Assembly: GCA_913055875.1 (NCBI GenBank)
Contig: CAJXJY010000003.1
Location: 186,001 to 250,000, forward strand
From: an uncultured Altererythrobacter sp.
Lineage (GTDB): Bacteria > Pseudomonadota > Alphaproteobacteria > Sphingomonadales > Sphingomonadaceae
Length of the DNA: 64,000 nt
Reading direction: 5' to 3'
In this document: in pieces, positions 27,271 to 37,568 of the stretch
Position numbering within the stretch: position 1 is the first letter of the stretch
How the letters are laid out: each line of letters opens with the position of its first letter
Made by a program: the position numbers and the translations under genes
The notes under the pieces: generated by a model
What the model saw: the letters and a program-made list of their open reading frames with translations, nothing else
Databases searched by the model: none
What the model was told of the DNA's origin: nothing

Positions 27271-28508
27271 GACCGGTCACCTTCGCGCTTACCGAGCTGC
27301 TGCGCAAGCAGTGCGCGCAGCCCGGCGCTTTCGCGGCTGAGGAAGGGGTTGCGCCGCGTGATCGCCAGCAGCAGCCCGGCAGCGAGGCACATCGCGATGG
27401 TCGACGAACCGCCATAGCTGATCAGCGGGAGCGTCATCCCCTTCGAGGGGAACAGCTGCAAATTGACCATGATGTTGATGAAGGCCTGCCCGCCGATCTG
27501 CGTCGCGAGGCCGGTGGCGGCGAGCAGCGTGAACAGGTTCTCCTCGTCCGCCATTCTCACGAGCACGCGCACGATCAGCGCAAGATAGAGCACCACGATC
27601 AACGCGCAGACGACCAGCCCGAACTCCTCGCCGATGACCGAGAAGATATAGTCGGTATGCGCCTCGGGCAGCCGCAGCTTCTGCGTGCCGAGCCACATGC
27701 CGGTGCCGGTCCAGCCGCCCGCGAGCAGCGTCTTCTCGGCAAGGTCGACCTGGTCGTAGGCGGTGCCGCCGAACAGGAAGGCATCGATGCGGTAGCGCGC
27801 ATTGTCGTAGAGGAAGTAGGTCGCCGTCATCAGCGTCACCCCGGCGGCGATCAGCGCTCCGATCCGCGGCAGCGAGACGCCCGCGAGCATGATCAGCACG
27901 AACCACACGCCCGCGAACAGGATCGTCGCGCCGAAATTGGGCTGCAACATCAGCAGCACAGCGATCAGCCCCATCGCCGCGCTTGCCACCGCCACCACGG
28001 GCAGATTGGGCTCGCGGATGCGCCACGACAGAATCCAGGCGAGCGCCACCGCGAAGCAGGGCTTGAGGAATTCGGATGGCTGGAACGAAAAGCCGAGATC
28101 GATCCAGCGCCGCGCACCGTTGACCTCGAACCCGATGACCGGGACCAGAAACAGCAGGCCGAGCATGAGCCCCGCGACCACCACGCCGAGCCGCCGCGCA
28201 TTGTCCTTCGCCAGCATCGAAACACCGAGCAGGACGACGATCCCGACCAGCTGCACGCGCAGATGCTGCCAGTAGAAATACAGGTCGGGCAGCGTGACCT
28301 CCGCCGTCGACAGGCGCCGCGCGCTGGCGGGCGAGGCGGCGGCGACCGCTACCGTCCCGATCGCCATCAGCGTCAGAATCAGGAACAGCAGCACGCGGTC
28401 GACCTCGCGCCACCAGATCTTCAGCTCGACCAGGCGCGAGCTGCGGTAGCGCTCGCGCTCCGCGCCGCGCTCGCCGATGCGGGGGATATAAGGCTGGGTC
28501 GCGCTCAT
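27267..28508 (-). CDS. ftsW: septal peptidoglycan polymerase FtsW (SEDS family)
   Basis: Multi-pass inner-membrane glycan polymerase of 413 residues that works with FtsI. About ten hydrophobic helices are visible. SEDS marks include FEVNGARRWIDLGFSFQPSEFLKP, the DNARYRIDAFLFG and YDQVDLAEKTLLAGGWTGTG loop, HTDYIFSVIGEEFG with its conserved Asp and Glu, and the terminal GMTLPLISYGGSSTIAMCLAAGLLLAI. The start ATG at 28508 overlaps the murD stop by 4 bases. Confidence 0.95.
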   Translation of the reverse strand: MSATQPYIPRIGERGAERERYRSSRLVELKIWWREVDRVLLFLILTLMAIGTVAVAAASPASARRLSTAEVTLPDLYFYWQHLRVQLVGIVVLLGVSMLAKDNARRLGVVVAGLMLGLLFLVPVIGFEVNGARRWIDLGFSFQPSEFLKPCFAVALAWILSWRIREPNLPVVAVASAAMGLIAVLLMLQPNFGATILFAGVWFVLIMLAGVSLPRIGALIAAGVTLMTATYFLYDNARYRIDAFLFGGTAYDQVDLAEKTLLAGGWTGTGMWLGTQKLRLPEAHTDYIFSVIGEEFGLVVCALIVVLYLALIVRVLVRMADEENLFTLLAATGLATQIGGQAFINIMVNLQLFPSKGMTLPLISYGGSSTIAMCLAAGLLLAITRRNPFLSRESAGLRALLAQQLGKREGDRS

Positions 28509-29866
28509 GCCGCCGATGTCCCCTCGATGCGTGGGGCGGTGGGCGGCGTCGCGCCGACCAGCGCGGAGACGATGTCGCGGAAATGCTCTCCACGCTTCTC
28601 GTAATCGCGGAACTGGTCGAAGCTGGCGCAGGCGGGGGAAAGCAGGATGACGTCGCCCGGCTCGGCCGCCTCGACCGCTCGGCGGGTCGCCTCGCACAGC
28701 AATTCGGCCTTCACCACCGGAACGCGCCCGTCGAGCAGCTCGGCGAAGCGCGGTCCGGCCTCGCCGATGGTGTAGGCAGCCCTCACGTTGGAGAGATGCG
28801 CCTCGCAGGCGCCGAGCCCGTCCTCTTTGGGCAGACCCCCGACGATCCAGTGGATGCGCGGACCCTCGCCTTCCGGAGGAAACGCGGCGAGCGCCGGAGC
28901 GGTGCTGTCGGCATTGGTCGCCTTGCTGTCGTTGATATACAGCACCCCGGCCCATTCGCCGAGCCGTTCCATCCGGTGCGGCAGGCCGCGGAAGCTTTCG
29001 AGCGAGGAGACCCACCGGCTGCGCGGCACGCCGAATTCCTCGACCATGGCGACGGCGGCGGCGACGTTTTCGAGATTGTGCGGCCCCTGCAGCGAGGGCC
29101 AGCGATGCTGCATTTCGGCGAGATCGGCATAGTCGACGCACACCGCGCGCCCGTCCGCCCGGCGCGCCTGCGCGGCCTGGCAGATGGCGCGCGTCGGTGC
29201 ATCGGCGCAGCCGAACACGGCGAACTGGCCGCTCCCCTGCATCGCGAACAGCCGCCCCTTGGAAAAGGCATAGGCCTCGAACCCGTCATAGCGGTCGAGG
29301 TGGTCGGGGGTGATGTTGAGCAGCGCCGCCGCTTCGCACGCTAGCGAGCGGGTCAGGTCGATCTGGTAGCTCGACAGTTCGAGCACGTAGGCACCGCCTT
29401 CGGGCAGCGGCTCCTGCGCCAGGATCGGCAGGCCGATATTGCCGCCCATCGTCACCGGAACGCCTGCAGTCTCGAGGATATGCGCGACCAGCGCTGTGGT
29501 TGTCGATTTGCCGTTGGTGCCGGTGATACCCACGACCTTGTGCGGCGGCAGGTCGGCTCGGGCGAGCGCGAACAGCTCGATATCGCCGATGATCGACACG
29601 CCGAACTTCCCCGCGCGCGCAGCGATCGGGTGCGTGTTGAGCGGCACGCCGGGCGACACGACCACGCCGTCGAAACCGGTCAGGTCGATCTCCATCGGAT
29701 CGGCCAGCTCGCAGCGGCCCTCGAGCCGCTCGCGGGCATTGTCCTGCCGGTCCCACGCGGTCACCTGGGCGCCGCTCGCGAGCAGGCTCTCGACCGCCGC
29801 CATCCCCGACCTCGCAAGGCCGAGCACGGCATAGCGCTTGCCGGAGAAGGCCGACGAGACGATCAC
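28505..29866 (-). CDS. murD: UDP-N-acetylmuramoylalanine--D-glutamate ligase
   Basis: Mur ligase of 453 residues adding D-Glu. Starts at a GTG at 29866 ([21 protein letters not shown]) overlapping the mraY stop; no alternative ATG is near. Motifs: [16 protein letters not shown] (UDP domain), P-loop [36 protein letters not shown], and the C-terminal [22 protein letters not shown] that closes on the product. Contiguous overlaps on both sides show a single translational unit. Confidence 0.95.
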   Translation of the reverse strand: MIVSSAFSGKRYAVLGLARSGMAAVESLLASGAQVTAWDRQDNARERLEGRCELADPMEIDLTGFDGVVVSPGVPLNTHPIAARAGKFGVSIIGDIELFALARADLPPHKVVGITGTNGKSTTTALVAHILETAGVPVTMGGNIGLPILAQEPLPEGGAYVLELSSYQIDLTRSLACEAAALLNITPDHLDRYDGFEAYAFSKGRLFAMQGSGQFAVFGCADAPTRAICQAAQARRADGRAVCVDYADLAEMQHRWPSLQGPHNLENVAAAVAMVEEFGVPRSRWVSSLESFRGLPHRMERLGEWAGVLYINDSKATNADSTAPALAAFPPEGEGPRIHWIVGGLPKEDGLGACEAHLSNVRAAYTIGEAGPRFAELLDGRVPVVKAELLCEATRRAVEAAEPGDVILLSPACASFDQFRDYEKRGEHFRDIVSALVGATPPTAPRIEGTSAA

Positions 29867-30933
29867 CGCAGCTTCAGCGTCGCAAGGCCCATCAGCGCGA
29901 GCACGATGGCGACGATCCAGAACCGGATCACGACCTTGCTCTCGCTCCAGCCGAGCTGTTCGAAGTGGTGGTGGATCGGCGCCATGCGGAACACGCGCTT
30001 GCCGGTGCGCTTGAACCAGAACACCTGGATGATGACCGACAGCGCCTCGACCACGAACAGCCCGCCGACCACCGCGAGCACGATCTCGTGCTGGGTTGCG
30101 ACCGCGATCGCGCCGAGCGCGCCGCCGAGCGCGAGGCTGCCGGTATCGCCCATGAACACCGCCGCGGGCGGGGCGTTGAACCACAGGAAGGCGAGCCCCG
30201 CCCCCATGATCGCCGCGCACAGGATCGCCAGCTCGCCCGCGCCGGGCACGTGCGGGATGCCGAGATATTCCGAATAGTCGACCCGCCCGACGAGATAGGC
30301 GATGATCCCGAAGGTGCCCGCGGCGATGATCACCGGCATGATCGCCAGCCCGTCGAGCCCGTCGGTCAGGTTGACCGCATTGCCCGCGCCGACGATCACG
30401 AAGGCGGCGAAGACGTAGTAGAACGGCCCCAGCTCGAAGCCGAGATTGTTGAAGAACGGCACGTAGAGGAACGTGTTGACCTGACTCACCACGATCCACG
30501 AGGCGACCCCGGCGACGAGGAATTCGAACAGCAGCCGCACCTTGCCCGGCACGCCGCGATGGCTCGATTTGGCGACCTTGTCGTAATCGTCGAGGAAGCC
30601 GATCAGGCCGAAGCCGGTGGTCACCGCGATGCACGCCCACACGAACGGATTGCGCAGGTCCATCCAGATCAGCATCGCGAGGATGAGCGCGATCAGGATC
30701 ATCAGCCCGCCCATGGTCGGGGTGCCGACCTTGGCCAAATGCGTCTGCGGGCCGTCCTCGCGGATCGGCTGCCCCTTGCCCTGCCGCACGCGCAGCATGT
30801 TGATGAATTTCGGGCCGATGACGAGGCCGATGACGAGCGCGGTCATCAGCGTCGCACCGGCGCGGAAGGTCTGGTAGCGGACGAGGTTGAACGGCCCCTC
30901 GAAATTCAGCCACTCGGCGATCAGATAGAGCAT
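29863..30933 (-). CDS. mraY: phospho-N-acetylmuramoyl-pentapeptide-transferase
   Basis: Polytopic enzyme of 356 residues that makes lipid I from UDP-MurNAc-pentapeptide and undecaprenyl phosphate. Ten membrane helices are expected and visible. Catalytic marks: GFLDDYDKV (the Asp pair), [28 protein letters not shown] and near the C-terminus [19 protein letters not shown]. The start ATG is 22 bases after the murF stop, one of the few non-overlapping junctions of the cluster. Confidence 0.96.
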   Translation of the reverse strand: MLYLIAEWLNFEGPFNLVRYQTFRAGATLMTALVIGLVIGPKFINMLRVRQGKGQPIREDGPQTHLAKVGTPTMGGLMILIALILAMLIWMDLRNPFVWACIAVTTGFGLIGFLDDYDKVAKSSHRGVPGKVRLLFEFLVAGVASWIVVSQVNTFLYVPFFNNLGFELGPFYYVFAAFVIVGAGNAVNLTDGLDGLAIMPVIIAAGTFGIIAYLVGRVDYSEYLGIPHVPGAGELAILCAAIMGAGLAFLWFNAPPAAVFMGDTGSLALGGALGAIAVATQHEIVLAVVGGLFVVEALSVIIQVFWFKRTGKRVFRMAPIHHHFEQLGWSESKVVIRFWIVAIVLALMGLATLKLR

Positions 30934-30955
30934 TCAGGCGTCCCGCCGCATCGTT

Positions 30956-32416
30956 CTATTTCCGGCCCGTGAAATGGGCCACCAGCCTGCCGAGCCCGAC
31001 CGAATTGGACCCTTTGACGAGGATCGCATCGCCCGCGGTGATGCCGTATTCCTCCAGCGCCGCGATCGCTTCGGCAGGCCCATCGCAATGCGCGTATGTA
31101 AGCCCCGCGGCAAGCGCTTCGTGCGCGCCTTTCCCCAAATGCCGCGCGAGCGCGCGCATCTCGTCGCCGACCAGCACCGCATGGTCGACCTTCGCCTCGG
31201 CGAGCGGCTCGGCGAGTTGGGCGTGGAAGCGGTCGGCGAAATCGCCCAGTTCCTTCATGCTGCCGAGCACCGCGATCCGGCGCGTCGCCGGAGTCTGGCC
31301 GAGCTGGCGCAACGTGGCGCGCATCGAGGCCGGGTTGGCGTTGTAGCTCTCGTCGATCAGCAGCGCCTTGCCGCCCGGCGCGGACAGCTGGTGCCGCGCG
31401 CCGCGGCCCTTGAGTCCGCCCATCTCGGCCAGCGCAAGACCGGCCGCGCCGAGATCGCCGCCCGCCGCCTTGACCGCGGCCATCACCGCGAGCGCATTCG
31501 AAATCCAGTGCTCGCCAGGCTCGGCGACCGAGAAGCAGACGCGCGTCTCGCCCATCTCCGCAGTGACGAGCGAGCCGCCATTGGCGGAGGGGATCGCGTC
31601 GAGCAGGCGGACGTCAGCATGCCCGGCGCGTCCGAAAGACAGGATGCGCGCGCCCTGTGTCTGGGCGGCGTCGCGCAACTGGTCGAAATGCTCGCTGTCG
31701 GCGGGGATGACCGCCGTGCCGCCCTTCTCCAGCCCCTCGAAGATCTCGGCCTTGGCGGCGGCGATCGCCTCCATGCTGCCGAGATTCTCGATATGCGCCG
31801 GAGCGATAGTGGTGACGACCGCGACATGCGGGCGAACGTGGCGCGTGAGCTGGGCCATTTCGCCCGCGTGGTTCATCCCCATCTCGAACACGCCGTAGCG
31901 CGCGCGCGCGGGCATGCGCGCAAGGCTGAGCGGGACGCCGACATGGTTGTTGTAGCTGCGCACCGAACGATGAGCGCCGCCGCGGCTCGAACGTTCGAGC
32001 GCGGCGAAGATCGCCTCTTTCACACCCGTCTTGCCGACCGAGCCGGTCACGCCGATGCGGATGGCATGCGCGCGGGCGCTCGCTGCGGAGGCGAGCGCGT
32101 GGAGCGCCGCGGTAGTGTCTTCGACCAGCACATGCGGATATTCGACCGGGCGGTCGACCAGCGCCGCCGCCGCGCCGTTGGCGAAGGCCTTGTCGACGAA
32201 GCGGTGCCCGTCCATCGTCTCGCCCTTGAGCGCGACGAACAGGTCGCCGCTGCGCACGTCGCGCGAATCCATCTCGACGCCCGAGACCTGGAACTCGCCG
32301 CTCGCCGTGCCGCCGGTCGCGGCCGCGATTTCGGCCGCGCTCCACAGCGCCAGCGGCAGCGCATCGCGCGTGGTGACCGGCCACGAACGCAGCGCGGCAT
32401 GCACCGCCGCGCTCAT
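30956..32416 (-). CDS. murF: UDP-N-acetylmuramoyl-tripeptide--D-alanyl-D-alanine ligase
   Basis: Mur ligase of 486 residues adding D-Ala-D-Ala. The start ATG at 32416 (MSAAVHAALRSWPVTTRDALPL) overlaps the murE stop by 4 bases. Motifs: VEMDSRDVRSGDLFVALKGETMDGHRF (UDP domain), P-loop GVTGSVGKTGVKEAI, GMNHAGEMAQLTRHVRPHV, LIDESYNANPASMRATL. A normal MurF with no insertions; D-Ala-D-Ala would come from Ddl in the same operon. Confidence 0.95.
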   Translation of the reverse strand: MSAAVHAALRSWPVTTRDALPLALWSAAEIAAATGGTASGEFQVSGVEMDSRDVRSGDLFVALKGETMDGHRFVDKAFANGAAAALVDRPVEYPHVLVEDTTAALHALASAASARAHAIRIGVTGSVGKTGVKEAIFAALERSSRGGAHRSVRSYNNHVGVPLSLARMPARARYGVFEMGMNHAGEMAQLTRHVRPHVAVVTTIAPAHIENLGSMEAIAAAKAEIFEGLEKGGTAVIPADSEHFDQLRDAAQTQGARILSFGRAGHADVRLLDAIPSANGGSLVTAEMGETRVCFSVAEPGEHWISNALAVMAAVKAAGGDLGAAGLALAEMGGLKGRGARHQLSAPGGKALLIDESYNANPASMRATLRQLGQTPATRRIAVLGSMKELGDFADRFHAQLAEPLAEAKVDHAVLVGDEMRALARHLGKGAHEALAAGLTYAHCDGPAEAIAALEEYGITAGDAILVKGSNSVGLGRLVAHFTGRK

Positions 32417-33885
32417 GCCGAGGCTCCCGCCATCGCCGCGCATTCGCGCGCCACCTCGACATCGTCGAACGGCAATATCCGCATAGTTTCTCCCGATCCC
32501 ACGATCTGTCCCGTTTCGTGTCCCTTGCCCGCGACGAGCACGATATCGTCGCGGCCCGCCTCGGCGACGGCCGCAGCGATCGCCTCGCGCCGGTCGCCGA
32601 TCTCGCGCGCATTGCCACCCGCCCCGGCGAGCACCTCCCGCCGGATCGCCGCCGGATCCTCGCCGCGCGGATTGTCGTCGGTGACGATCACCGCGTCCGA
32701 GCCGCTGGATGCCGCCGCGCCCATCGGGCCGCGCTTGCCGTGGTCGCGATCGCCGCCCGCGCCGAACACCGTGATCAGCCGTCCTTCGACATGCGGACGC
32801 AGCGCGGCGATCGCCGCTTCGAGCGCGTCCGCGGTGTGCGCGTAGTCGACATAGACCGGCGCGCCGGACGGTGCGATCACCGCGCGTTCGAGCCGACCGC
32901 GCACCGGCTGCAGCCGCGAGACGCCATCGAACACCGAAGAGGCCGAACCGCCCGTCGCCAGCACCAGAGCGGCGGCGGTGAGCGCGTTGGCGACCTGGTA
33001 TTCGCCGATCAGCGGCAGGCGCAGTTTGCGCGTCTCGCCGTCATGTTCGACTTCGATCTCCTGCCCCAATTGCGTGGGGGAACGGGCGAGCAGGCGGATG
33101 AAATCCCCCCGCTCGCCCACCGTGAGCACGCGCAGGTCACGTTTCCGTGCGTGCTCGATAGCCCGGCCGGTCCACTCGCTATTTCCGGTCCAGACCACCA
33201 CGCTCGCGCCGTCCGACACCACCTCGTCGAACAGGCGCATCTTGGCCGCGAAATAATCCTCCATGCTTTCATGGTAATCGAGGTGGTCGCGGCTGAAATT
33301 GGTGAAGGCGGCCGCCGCCACCGGCAGCCCCTCGTTGCGGAATTGCGACAGGCCGTGGCTCGACGCCTCGTAGGCGACATGCGTCACGCCCTCGCGCGCG
33401 AGCCCGCTCATGTTGGAGAGGAAGGTGACGATATCGGGCGTGGTCAGCCCGGTCGATACGCTCTCGTCGGGGGTCGTCACGCCGAGCGTGCCGATGCTCG
33501 CCGCGCGCTCGCCCGCCATGCGCCACAGCTGGCGGGTCATCTCGACGGTCGAGGTCTTGCCGTTGGTGCCGGTGACCGCGACGATCACCTCGGGCACCGG
33601 GCGGAAATACTGCGCCGCGATTTCCGCAAAGGCGCGGCGCGGCTGCGGATCGGCGACGTGCCAGGCGCCCTCGACATGGATCTCGGGCCGCGTCACCACC
33701 GCGACCGCCCCCGCCTCGACCGCGGCGGGGATGAACTCCTCGCCATTGACCTGCGTGCCCCGGAAGGCGCCGAACACCGTGCCGGGCGCGACCTTGCGAT
33801 GGTCGATCGCGAAGCCGGTCACCTCGCCCGCGACCTCCTCGGAAGTCGCCCGGCCCGCGGCGGAAAGAAGCCGCGCCAGCTTCAC
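32413..33885 (-). CDS. murE: UDP-MurNAc-tripeptide synthetase MurE (meso-diaminopimelate adding)
   Basis: Mur ligase of 490 residues. It starts at a GTG at 33885 (VKLARLLSAAGRATSEEVAG) overlapping the ftsI stop. The UDP domain has FAIDHRKVAPGTVFGAFRG, the P-loop is VTGTNGKTSTVEM, and a long FTNFSRDHLDYHESMEDYFAAK follows. The C-terminal substrate motif reads TDDNPRGEDPAAIRREVL. DNPR is the signature of diaminopimelate-specific MurE, so the cell wall should contain meso-DAP as in other Gram-negatives. Confidence 0.95.
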   Translation of the reverse strand: MKLARLLSAAGRATSEEVAGEVTGFAIDHRKVAPGTVFGAFRGTQVNGEEFIPAAVEAGAVAVVTRPEIHVEGAWHVADPQPRRAFAEIAAQYFRPVPEVIVAVTGTNGKTSTVEMTRQLWRMAGERAASIGTLGVTTPDESVSTGLTTPDIVTFLSNMSGLAREGVTHVAYEASSHGLSQFRNEGLPVAAAAFTNFSRDHLDYHESMEDYFAAKMRLFDEVVSDGASVVVWTGNSEWTGRAIEHARKRDLRVLTVGERGDFIRLLARSPTQLGQEIEVEHDGETRKLRLPLIGEYQVANALTAAALVLATGGSASSVFDGVSRLQPVRGRLERAVIAPSGAPVYVDYAHTADALEAAIAALRPHVEGRLITVFGAGGDRDHGKRGPMGAAASSGSDAVIVTDDNPRGEDPAAIRREVLAGAGGNAREIGDRREAIAAAVAEAGRDDIVLVAGKGHETGQIVGSGETMRILPFDDVEVARECAAMAGASA

Positions 33886-35606
33886 CGGTTCGCCTCGGGC
33901 AGCAGCGGACGCAAATCGCTGATATCGACGTCGCGCGTATCGTCGGGCATCACCCCGAGCAGCGGGCCGACGCGTGGCACCAGCCGCCCGACGATCGGCG
34001 CCGCGTTCCACGCCGCGGTGCGCTGGAACGAGCTGGCGGTGGTGCCCTTGGGTTCGTCGAGCATGGCGACGACGACGTAGCGCGGCTTGTCCATCGGGAA
34101 GGCGGCGGCAAAAGTCGAGACGAGCAGCTTGCGGCTGTAGCGCCCGCCCACCGCTTTCTCGGCGCTGCCGGTCTTGCCGCCAACGCGGTAGCCCTCGGCA
34201 TCGGCGTTACGCCCGGTGCCGTAGATCGCGATCAACCGCAGCAGCTGGCGCATCCGGTAACTGGTCGAGGCCTTGAACACGCGCCGTCCCTTGGGGATGT
34301 CGCGCGGGTCGAGCTTGTGCAGCGTCGAAGGCCGCCACACGCCGCCATTCACCAGCGCGGCATAGGCGCTGGCGAGATGCAGCGGGGTCACCGAAATGCC
34401 GTGGCCGTAGCTAACCGTAACGTTGCGCACCCGCGCCCATTTCTCGCCCGGCCAGATCGGCTTGCCGGTAGCAGGCAGCTCGACATAGGGCTTCTCGTTC
34501 ATGCCGAGATCCATCATCGTGCGGCGCAGCCGCTCGGCCCCCAGCTCGTCGGCGATCTGGCCGGTGACGATGTTGGAGGAATGGATCAGCGATTGCGGCA
34601 CGTTGAGCGAGGCGCCGAGATCGTGGCTGTCGCGGATGCTGAACCGCCCGAACTTGAGCGGCTGGTTGGCCTGGTAGCGCTTGCCGAAATCGCGCACCGT
34701 CCCCGCGTCGATCGCGGCGGCGACGGTGATCGGCTTGAAGGTCGACCCCAGTTCGTAGACCTCGCTGGTGACGCGGCTGTACATGTTCTCCGCGCCCTCC
34801 GCGTCGATCGCGTTGGGGTCGAAATCTGGCAGCGAGGCGAGCGCCATGATCTCGCCGGTATCGACGTCGAGCACCACCCCGGCGGCGCCCGCAGCATTGG
34901 TCGCCAGCATGCCGCGGCGCAATTCGTCCTCGAGTGCGCCCTGCACGCGCGTGTCGATCGACAGCGCGACCGGCTCGGCGCGCCGGGCGGGATCGCTCAG
35001 CCGCTCGTCGAGCACCTTTTCCATCCCGACATGGCCGTTGCCGTCTGCATCGACGTAGCCGAGCACATGCGCCGCCATGGAGCCTTGCGGGTAGTGCCGT
35101 TCGGTCTCGCGCGGCAGTTCGAGCGCCAGTTCGCCGATTTCCTGCACCCGGTTGGCCTCCTCGGGGAGCACCCGGCGGCGGAGATATCCGCGCTTGCCCG
35201 AGGCGAGCTTCTCGGCGACCTCGTCGGCGTCGATCTCGGGGAAGATGGTCTTGAGTTCGGCTGCGATCTCGCGCGGGCTCTTGACCAGCGGATTGTCGGG
35301 ATCGCCGAGCGCTTCGGGATTGTACCACAGCGCATAGGCGGGGAAGGCGCGCGCCAGCGGCACGCCGTTGCGGTCGGTGATCTCGCCGCGCGGCGGGAGC
35401 AGCGCCTCTTCGAGCGAGGTGAAGCTGGTCGCGCGATCGCTGAGCCCGAGAAAGGCGATCCGCATCACCGCCACCAGCGCGACGCTGGCGAACAGCAGCG
35501 CGATCAGCAGCACCCGCATGCGCGCCATCAGCAGCGAGCGCCGCCGCAATGTGACGAGCTGGACACGGCCCGAGGAAATCGCGGTGCTGATCGTCAGCGC
35601 GTTCAT
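33882..35606 (-). CDS. ftsI: septal transpeptidase FtsI (penicillin-binding protein 3)
   Basis: Class B penicillin-binding protein of 574 residues crosslinking septal peptidoglycan. One N-terminal membrane anchor (about residues 31-52, RVLLIALLFASVALVAVM), then the pedestal domain (PPRGEITDRNGVPLA), then the transpeptidase domain with SxxK at Ser288 (STFK), SxN at 342-344 (SSN) and KTG at 477-479 (GGKTGSAEK). The start ATG at 35606 overlaps the ftsL stop. The 28-residue cytoplasmic leader is typical. Confidence 0.96.
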   Translation of the reverse strand: MNALTISTAISSGRVQLVTLRRRSLLMARMRVLLIALLFASVALVAVMRIAFLGLSDRATSFTSLEEALLPPRGEITDRNGVPLARAFPAYALWYNPEALGDPDNPLVKSPREIAAELKTIFPEIDADEVAEKLASGKRGYLRRRVLPEEANRVQEIGELALELPRETERHYPQGSMAAHVLGYVDADGNGHVGMEKVLDERLSDPARRAEPVALSIDTRVQGALEDELRRGMLATNAAGAAGVVLDVDTGEIMALASLPDFDPNAIDAEGAENMYSRVTSEVYELGSTFKPITVAAAIDAGTVRDFGKRYQANQPLKFGRFSIRDSHDLGASLNVPQSLIHSSNIVTGQIADELGAERLRRTMMDLGMNEKPYVELPATGKPIWPGEKWARVRNVTVSYGHGISVTPLHLASAYAALVNGGVWRPSTLHKLDPRDIPKGRRVFKASTSYRMRQLLRLIAIYGTGRNADAEGYRVGGKTGSAEKAVGGRYSRKLLVSTFAAAFPMDKPRYVVVAMLDEPKGTTASSFQRTAAWNAAPIVGRLVPRVGPLLGVMPDDTRDVDISDLRPLLPEANR

Positions 35607-36130
35607 TCGGCAACGCTCGCGCTGGGGCCGGACAGCGGCGTGCGCCGCGTCAGGCGGTCGGCGAGCGAGCGCGGCGCGGACATTTCCCCGCCGGAAGGCT
35701 TCGCGTCGGCTTCTTCGGCTTCGTCCTCGCCGGCCGGTTCGCCGGTCAGCGGCGAGACCATCGCCAGCAATCCCTCGTCGTCCTCCTCGCGCGCCTGCGC
35801 GACGCGGATCGGATCGGGCGCGCCCTCGGCGCGCGCCATGCCGAGCGCGGCGAGCTGGCGTTCGTTGTCGAGATACTGGTCTGCGCGCGGCGCGGCATAG
35901 CCGTATTCGATCCGGTTCCAGTCGGCGAGTTGCTGCTGGCTGGTGCGCGCCTGGAACTCGGTCTCGAGCAGCAGCTTCTCGCGCTCGAGCGCGATGATCT
36001 GGCGCTCGGCCAGCGCGACCTCGCTCTTGACCGCGTTGACCTTGAAAGTGAGCGCGGCGAAGATCGCCATGCAGGCGACCAGCACGAAGGCCCAGCCGAG
36101 CTGGCGGAGGCGGCTGCCGGGGGCCATCAT
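35603..36130 (-). CDS. ftsL: cell division protein FtsL-like
   Basis: Bitopic protein of 175 residues placed exactly where ftsL sits, between rsmH and ftsI, with 4-base overlaps on both sides (tandem ATG codons at 36130 and 36127). A membrane helix at about residues 10-30 ([19 protein letters not shown]) is followed by a leucine/heptad coiled coil ([24 protein letters not shown]), then [12 protein letters not shown]. The last 60 residues are acidic and disordered ([14 protein letters not shown]), making it longer than E. coli FtsL (about 120). FtsL sequences are weakly conserved, so position and topology carry the call. Confidence 0.88.
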   Translation of the reverse strand: MMAPGSRLRQLGWAFVLVACMAIFAALTFKVNAVKSEVALAERQIIALEREKLLLETEFQARTSQQQLADWNRIEYGYAAPRADQYLDNERQLAALGMARAEGAPDPIRVAQAREEDDEGLLAMVSPLTGEPAGEDEAEEADAKPSGGEMSAPRSLADRLTRRTPLSGPSASVAE

Positions 36131-37062
36131 GCCGCCTCCCTCGCCGGAGCCGAAGTGCGGGTCGCGTGGCGCAGCGTGGAGGAGCGCGCGCGCGGGTTGC
36201 GGGCGATTTCGGCGTCGGACGGGCGGATCGCCTTCGAGACCCTGGTAAAGACGGGCTTCTCGCCCTCGATCTCGGGCAGGTGGCGGGAGCCGCCCGCGCG
36301 CTGCGAAGCGTCGCGGAGGTATCGCTTGACCTGGCGGTCCTCGAGAGAGTGGAAGGAAACCACCGCGAGCCTGCCGCCCGAGCGCAACAGGCGCTCTGCG
36401 GCGCTCAGCCCCGCGGCAAGCTCGTCGAGTTCGCCGTTCACATGGATGCGGATCGCCTGGAAGCTGCGCGTCGCGGGGTCCTTGGGTGCGCCGGGCCGGT
36501 ATCCGAGCGCTTTGCGCACCACCCGCGCCAGTTCGCCGGTGGTCTCGAGCGGGCGCGCGGCGACGATCGCGCGCGCGACACGGCGCGACTGGCGCTCCTC
36601 GCCGTAGCGGTAGAGCACGTCGGCAATGTCCTCGGCATCGGCGGCGTTGAGGAAATCGGCAGCGGTCTCGCCCTCCTGCTCCATCAGCATGTTGAGCGGA
36701 CCGTCGGCGGAGAAGGCGAAGCCGCGCTCGGGGCGGTCGAGCTGCATCGAGGACACGCCGATATCCATCGCGATCCCGTCGACCTGCGCCACGCCGGCTT
36801 CGGCAAGTGCAGACACCATCTCGGAAAAGCGGCGCGGGTGGAGCACCAGCCGCGGCGGCTCGGCGCGCGCCTCGTCCCACTCGCGACCGATGGCGATGGC
36901 ATCGGGATCGCGGTCGAAGGCGTGGACGGTCGCGCCGCGGTCGAGCAGCGCGCGGGTATAGCCGCCGGCGCCGAAAGTGGCGTCGACCACCACGTCGCCC
37001 GGCTGCGGGTCGAGCGCGGCGATCGCCTCGTCGAGGAGGACGGGGATATGCGGGGATGTCAC
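36127..37062 (-). CDS. rsmH: 16S rRNA (cytosine(1402)-N(4))-methyltransferase
   Basis: SAM-dependent methyltransferase of 311 residues (MraW) modifying C1402 in the ribosomal decoding centre. The start is a GTG at 37062 ([17 protein letters not shown]) that overlaps the mraZ stop. SAM motif [17 protein letters not shown], then [28 protein letters not shown] and [16 protein letters not shown] are diagnostic. A conserved companion of mraZ at the head of dcw clusters. Confidence 0.95.
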   Translation of the reverse strand: MTSPHIPVLLDEAIAALDPQPGDVVVDATFGAGGYTRALLDRGATVHAFDRDPDAIAIGREWDEARAEPPRLVLHPRRFSEMVSALAEAGVAQVDGIAMDIGVSSMQLDRPERGFAFSADGPLNMLMEQEGETAADFLNAADAEDIADVLYRYGEERQSRRVARAIVAARPLETTGELARVVRKALGYRPGAPKDPATRSFQAIRIHVNGELDELAAGLSAAERLLRSGGRLAVVSFHSLEDRQVKRYLRDASQRAGGSRHLPEIEGEKPVFTRVSKAIRPSDAEIARNPRARSSTLRHATRTSAPAREAA

Positions 37063-37568
37063 GACTTCTTCGCCTTGGCGGCGGCCTTGGCACGCGCCTC
37101 GCGCTCGGCGCGGCGGCAGCGGTTGCGCATGAAGCGCGGACCGCGATCGTAGAGGATCTCGGGGTTGAACAGCGCGATATGGTCGTCGACCGCGTGCCAG
37201 TAGATCGCGTCTTCGATGCCGCAATCCTCGAGCAGGTCCGACGGCATGACGAAGCGCCCGCTATCGTCGAAGGCGATCTTGGAGAAGCCGGTCAGCTGCG
37301 CGGTCAGTTCGAGCCGGTCGAAACGCTCGTTGTTCTCGCGCGCATCCTCGCGCGCCTGCGCGATGATCGACTTGATGTCGCGGCGGCGCGACAGGCCGAA
37401 GGCGGAGGCGCATTCCCAGTCGGGGTGGATATCGAGGCAGATCGTCTTCCTGCCGTCGCTGGCCTGCTTCAGGTCGGAGCGGAAATCGACCGGAATCGCG
37501 AACCGGCCCTTCTCGTCTCGCAACGAGAAGCCGTAGCCGCTGAAACCTTCGAATGCCTCGTCCGCCAC
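37059..37568 (-). CDS. mraZ: transcriptional regulator MraZ
   Basis: DNA-binding protein of 169 residues that usually represses the dcw cluster it heads. Two SpoVT/AbrB-like halves: [20 protein letters not shown] and [20 protein letters not shown], each with the DxxGR motif of MraZ. The start is taken as the GTG at 37568 ([13 protein letters not shown]), which matches the usual N-terminus; a TTG at 37610 would add 14 residues. The C-terminus is rich in Arg, Lys and Ala. Upstream lie phased GGG tracts that could be its operator. The stop overlaps rsmH. Confidence 0.92.
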   Translation of the reverse strand: MADEAFEGFSGYGFSLRDEKGRFAIPVDFRSDLKQASDGRKTICLDIHPDWECASAFGLSRRRDIKSIIAQAREDARENNERFDRLELTAQLTGFSKIAFDDSGRFVMPSDLLEDCGIEDAIYWHAVDDHIALFNPEILYDRGPRFMRNRCRRAEREARAKAAAKAKKS

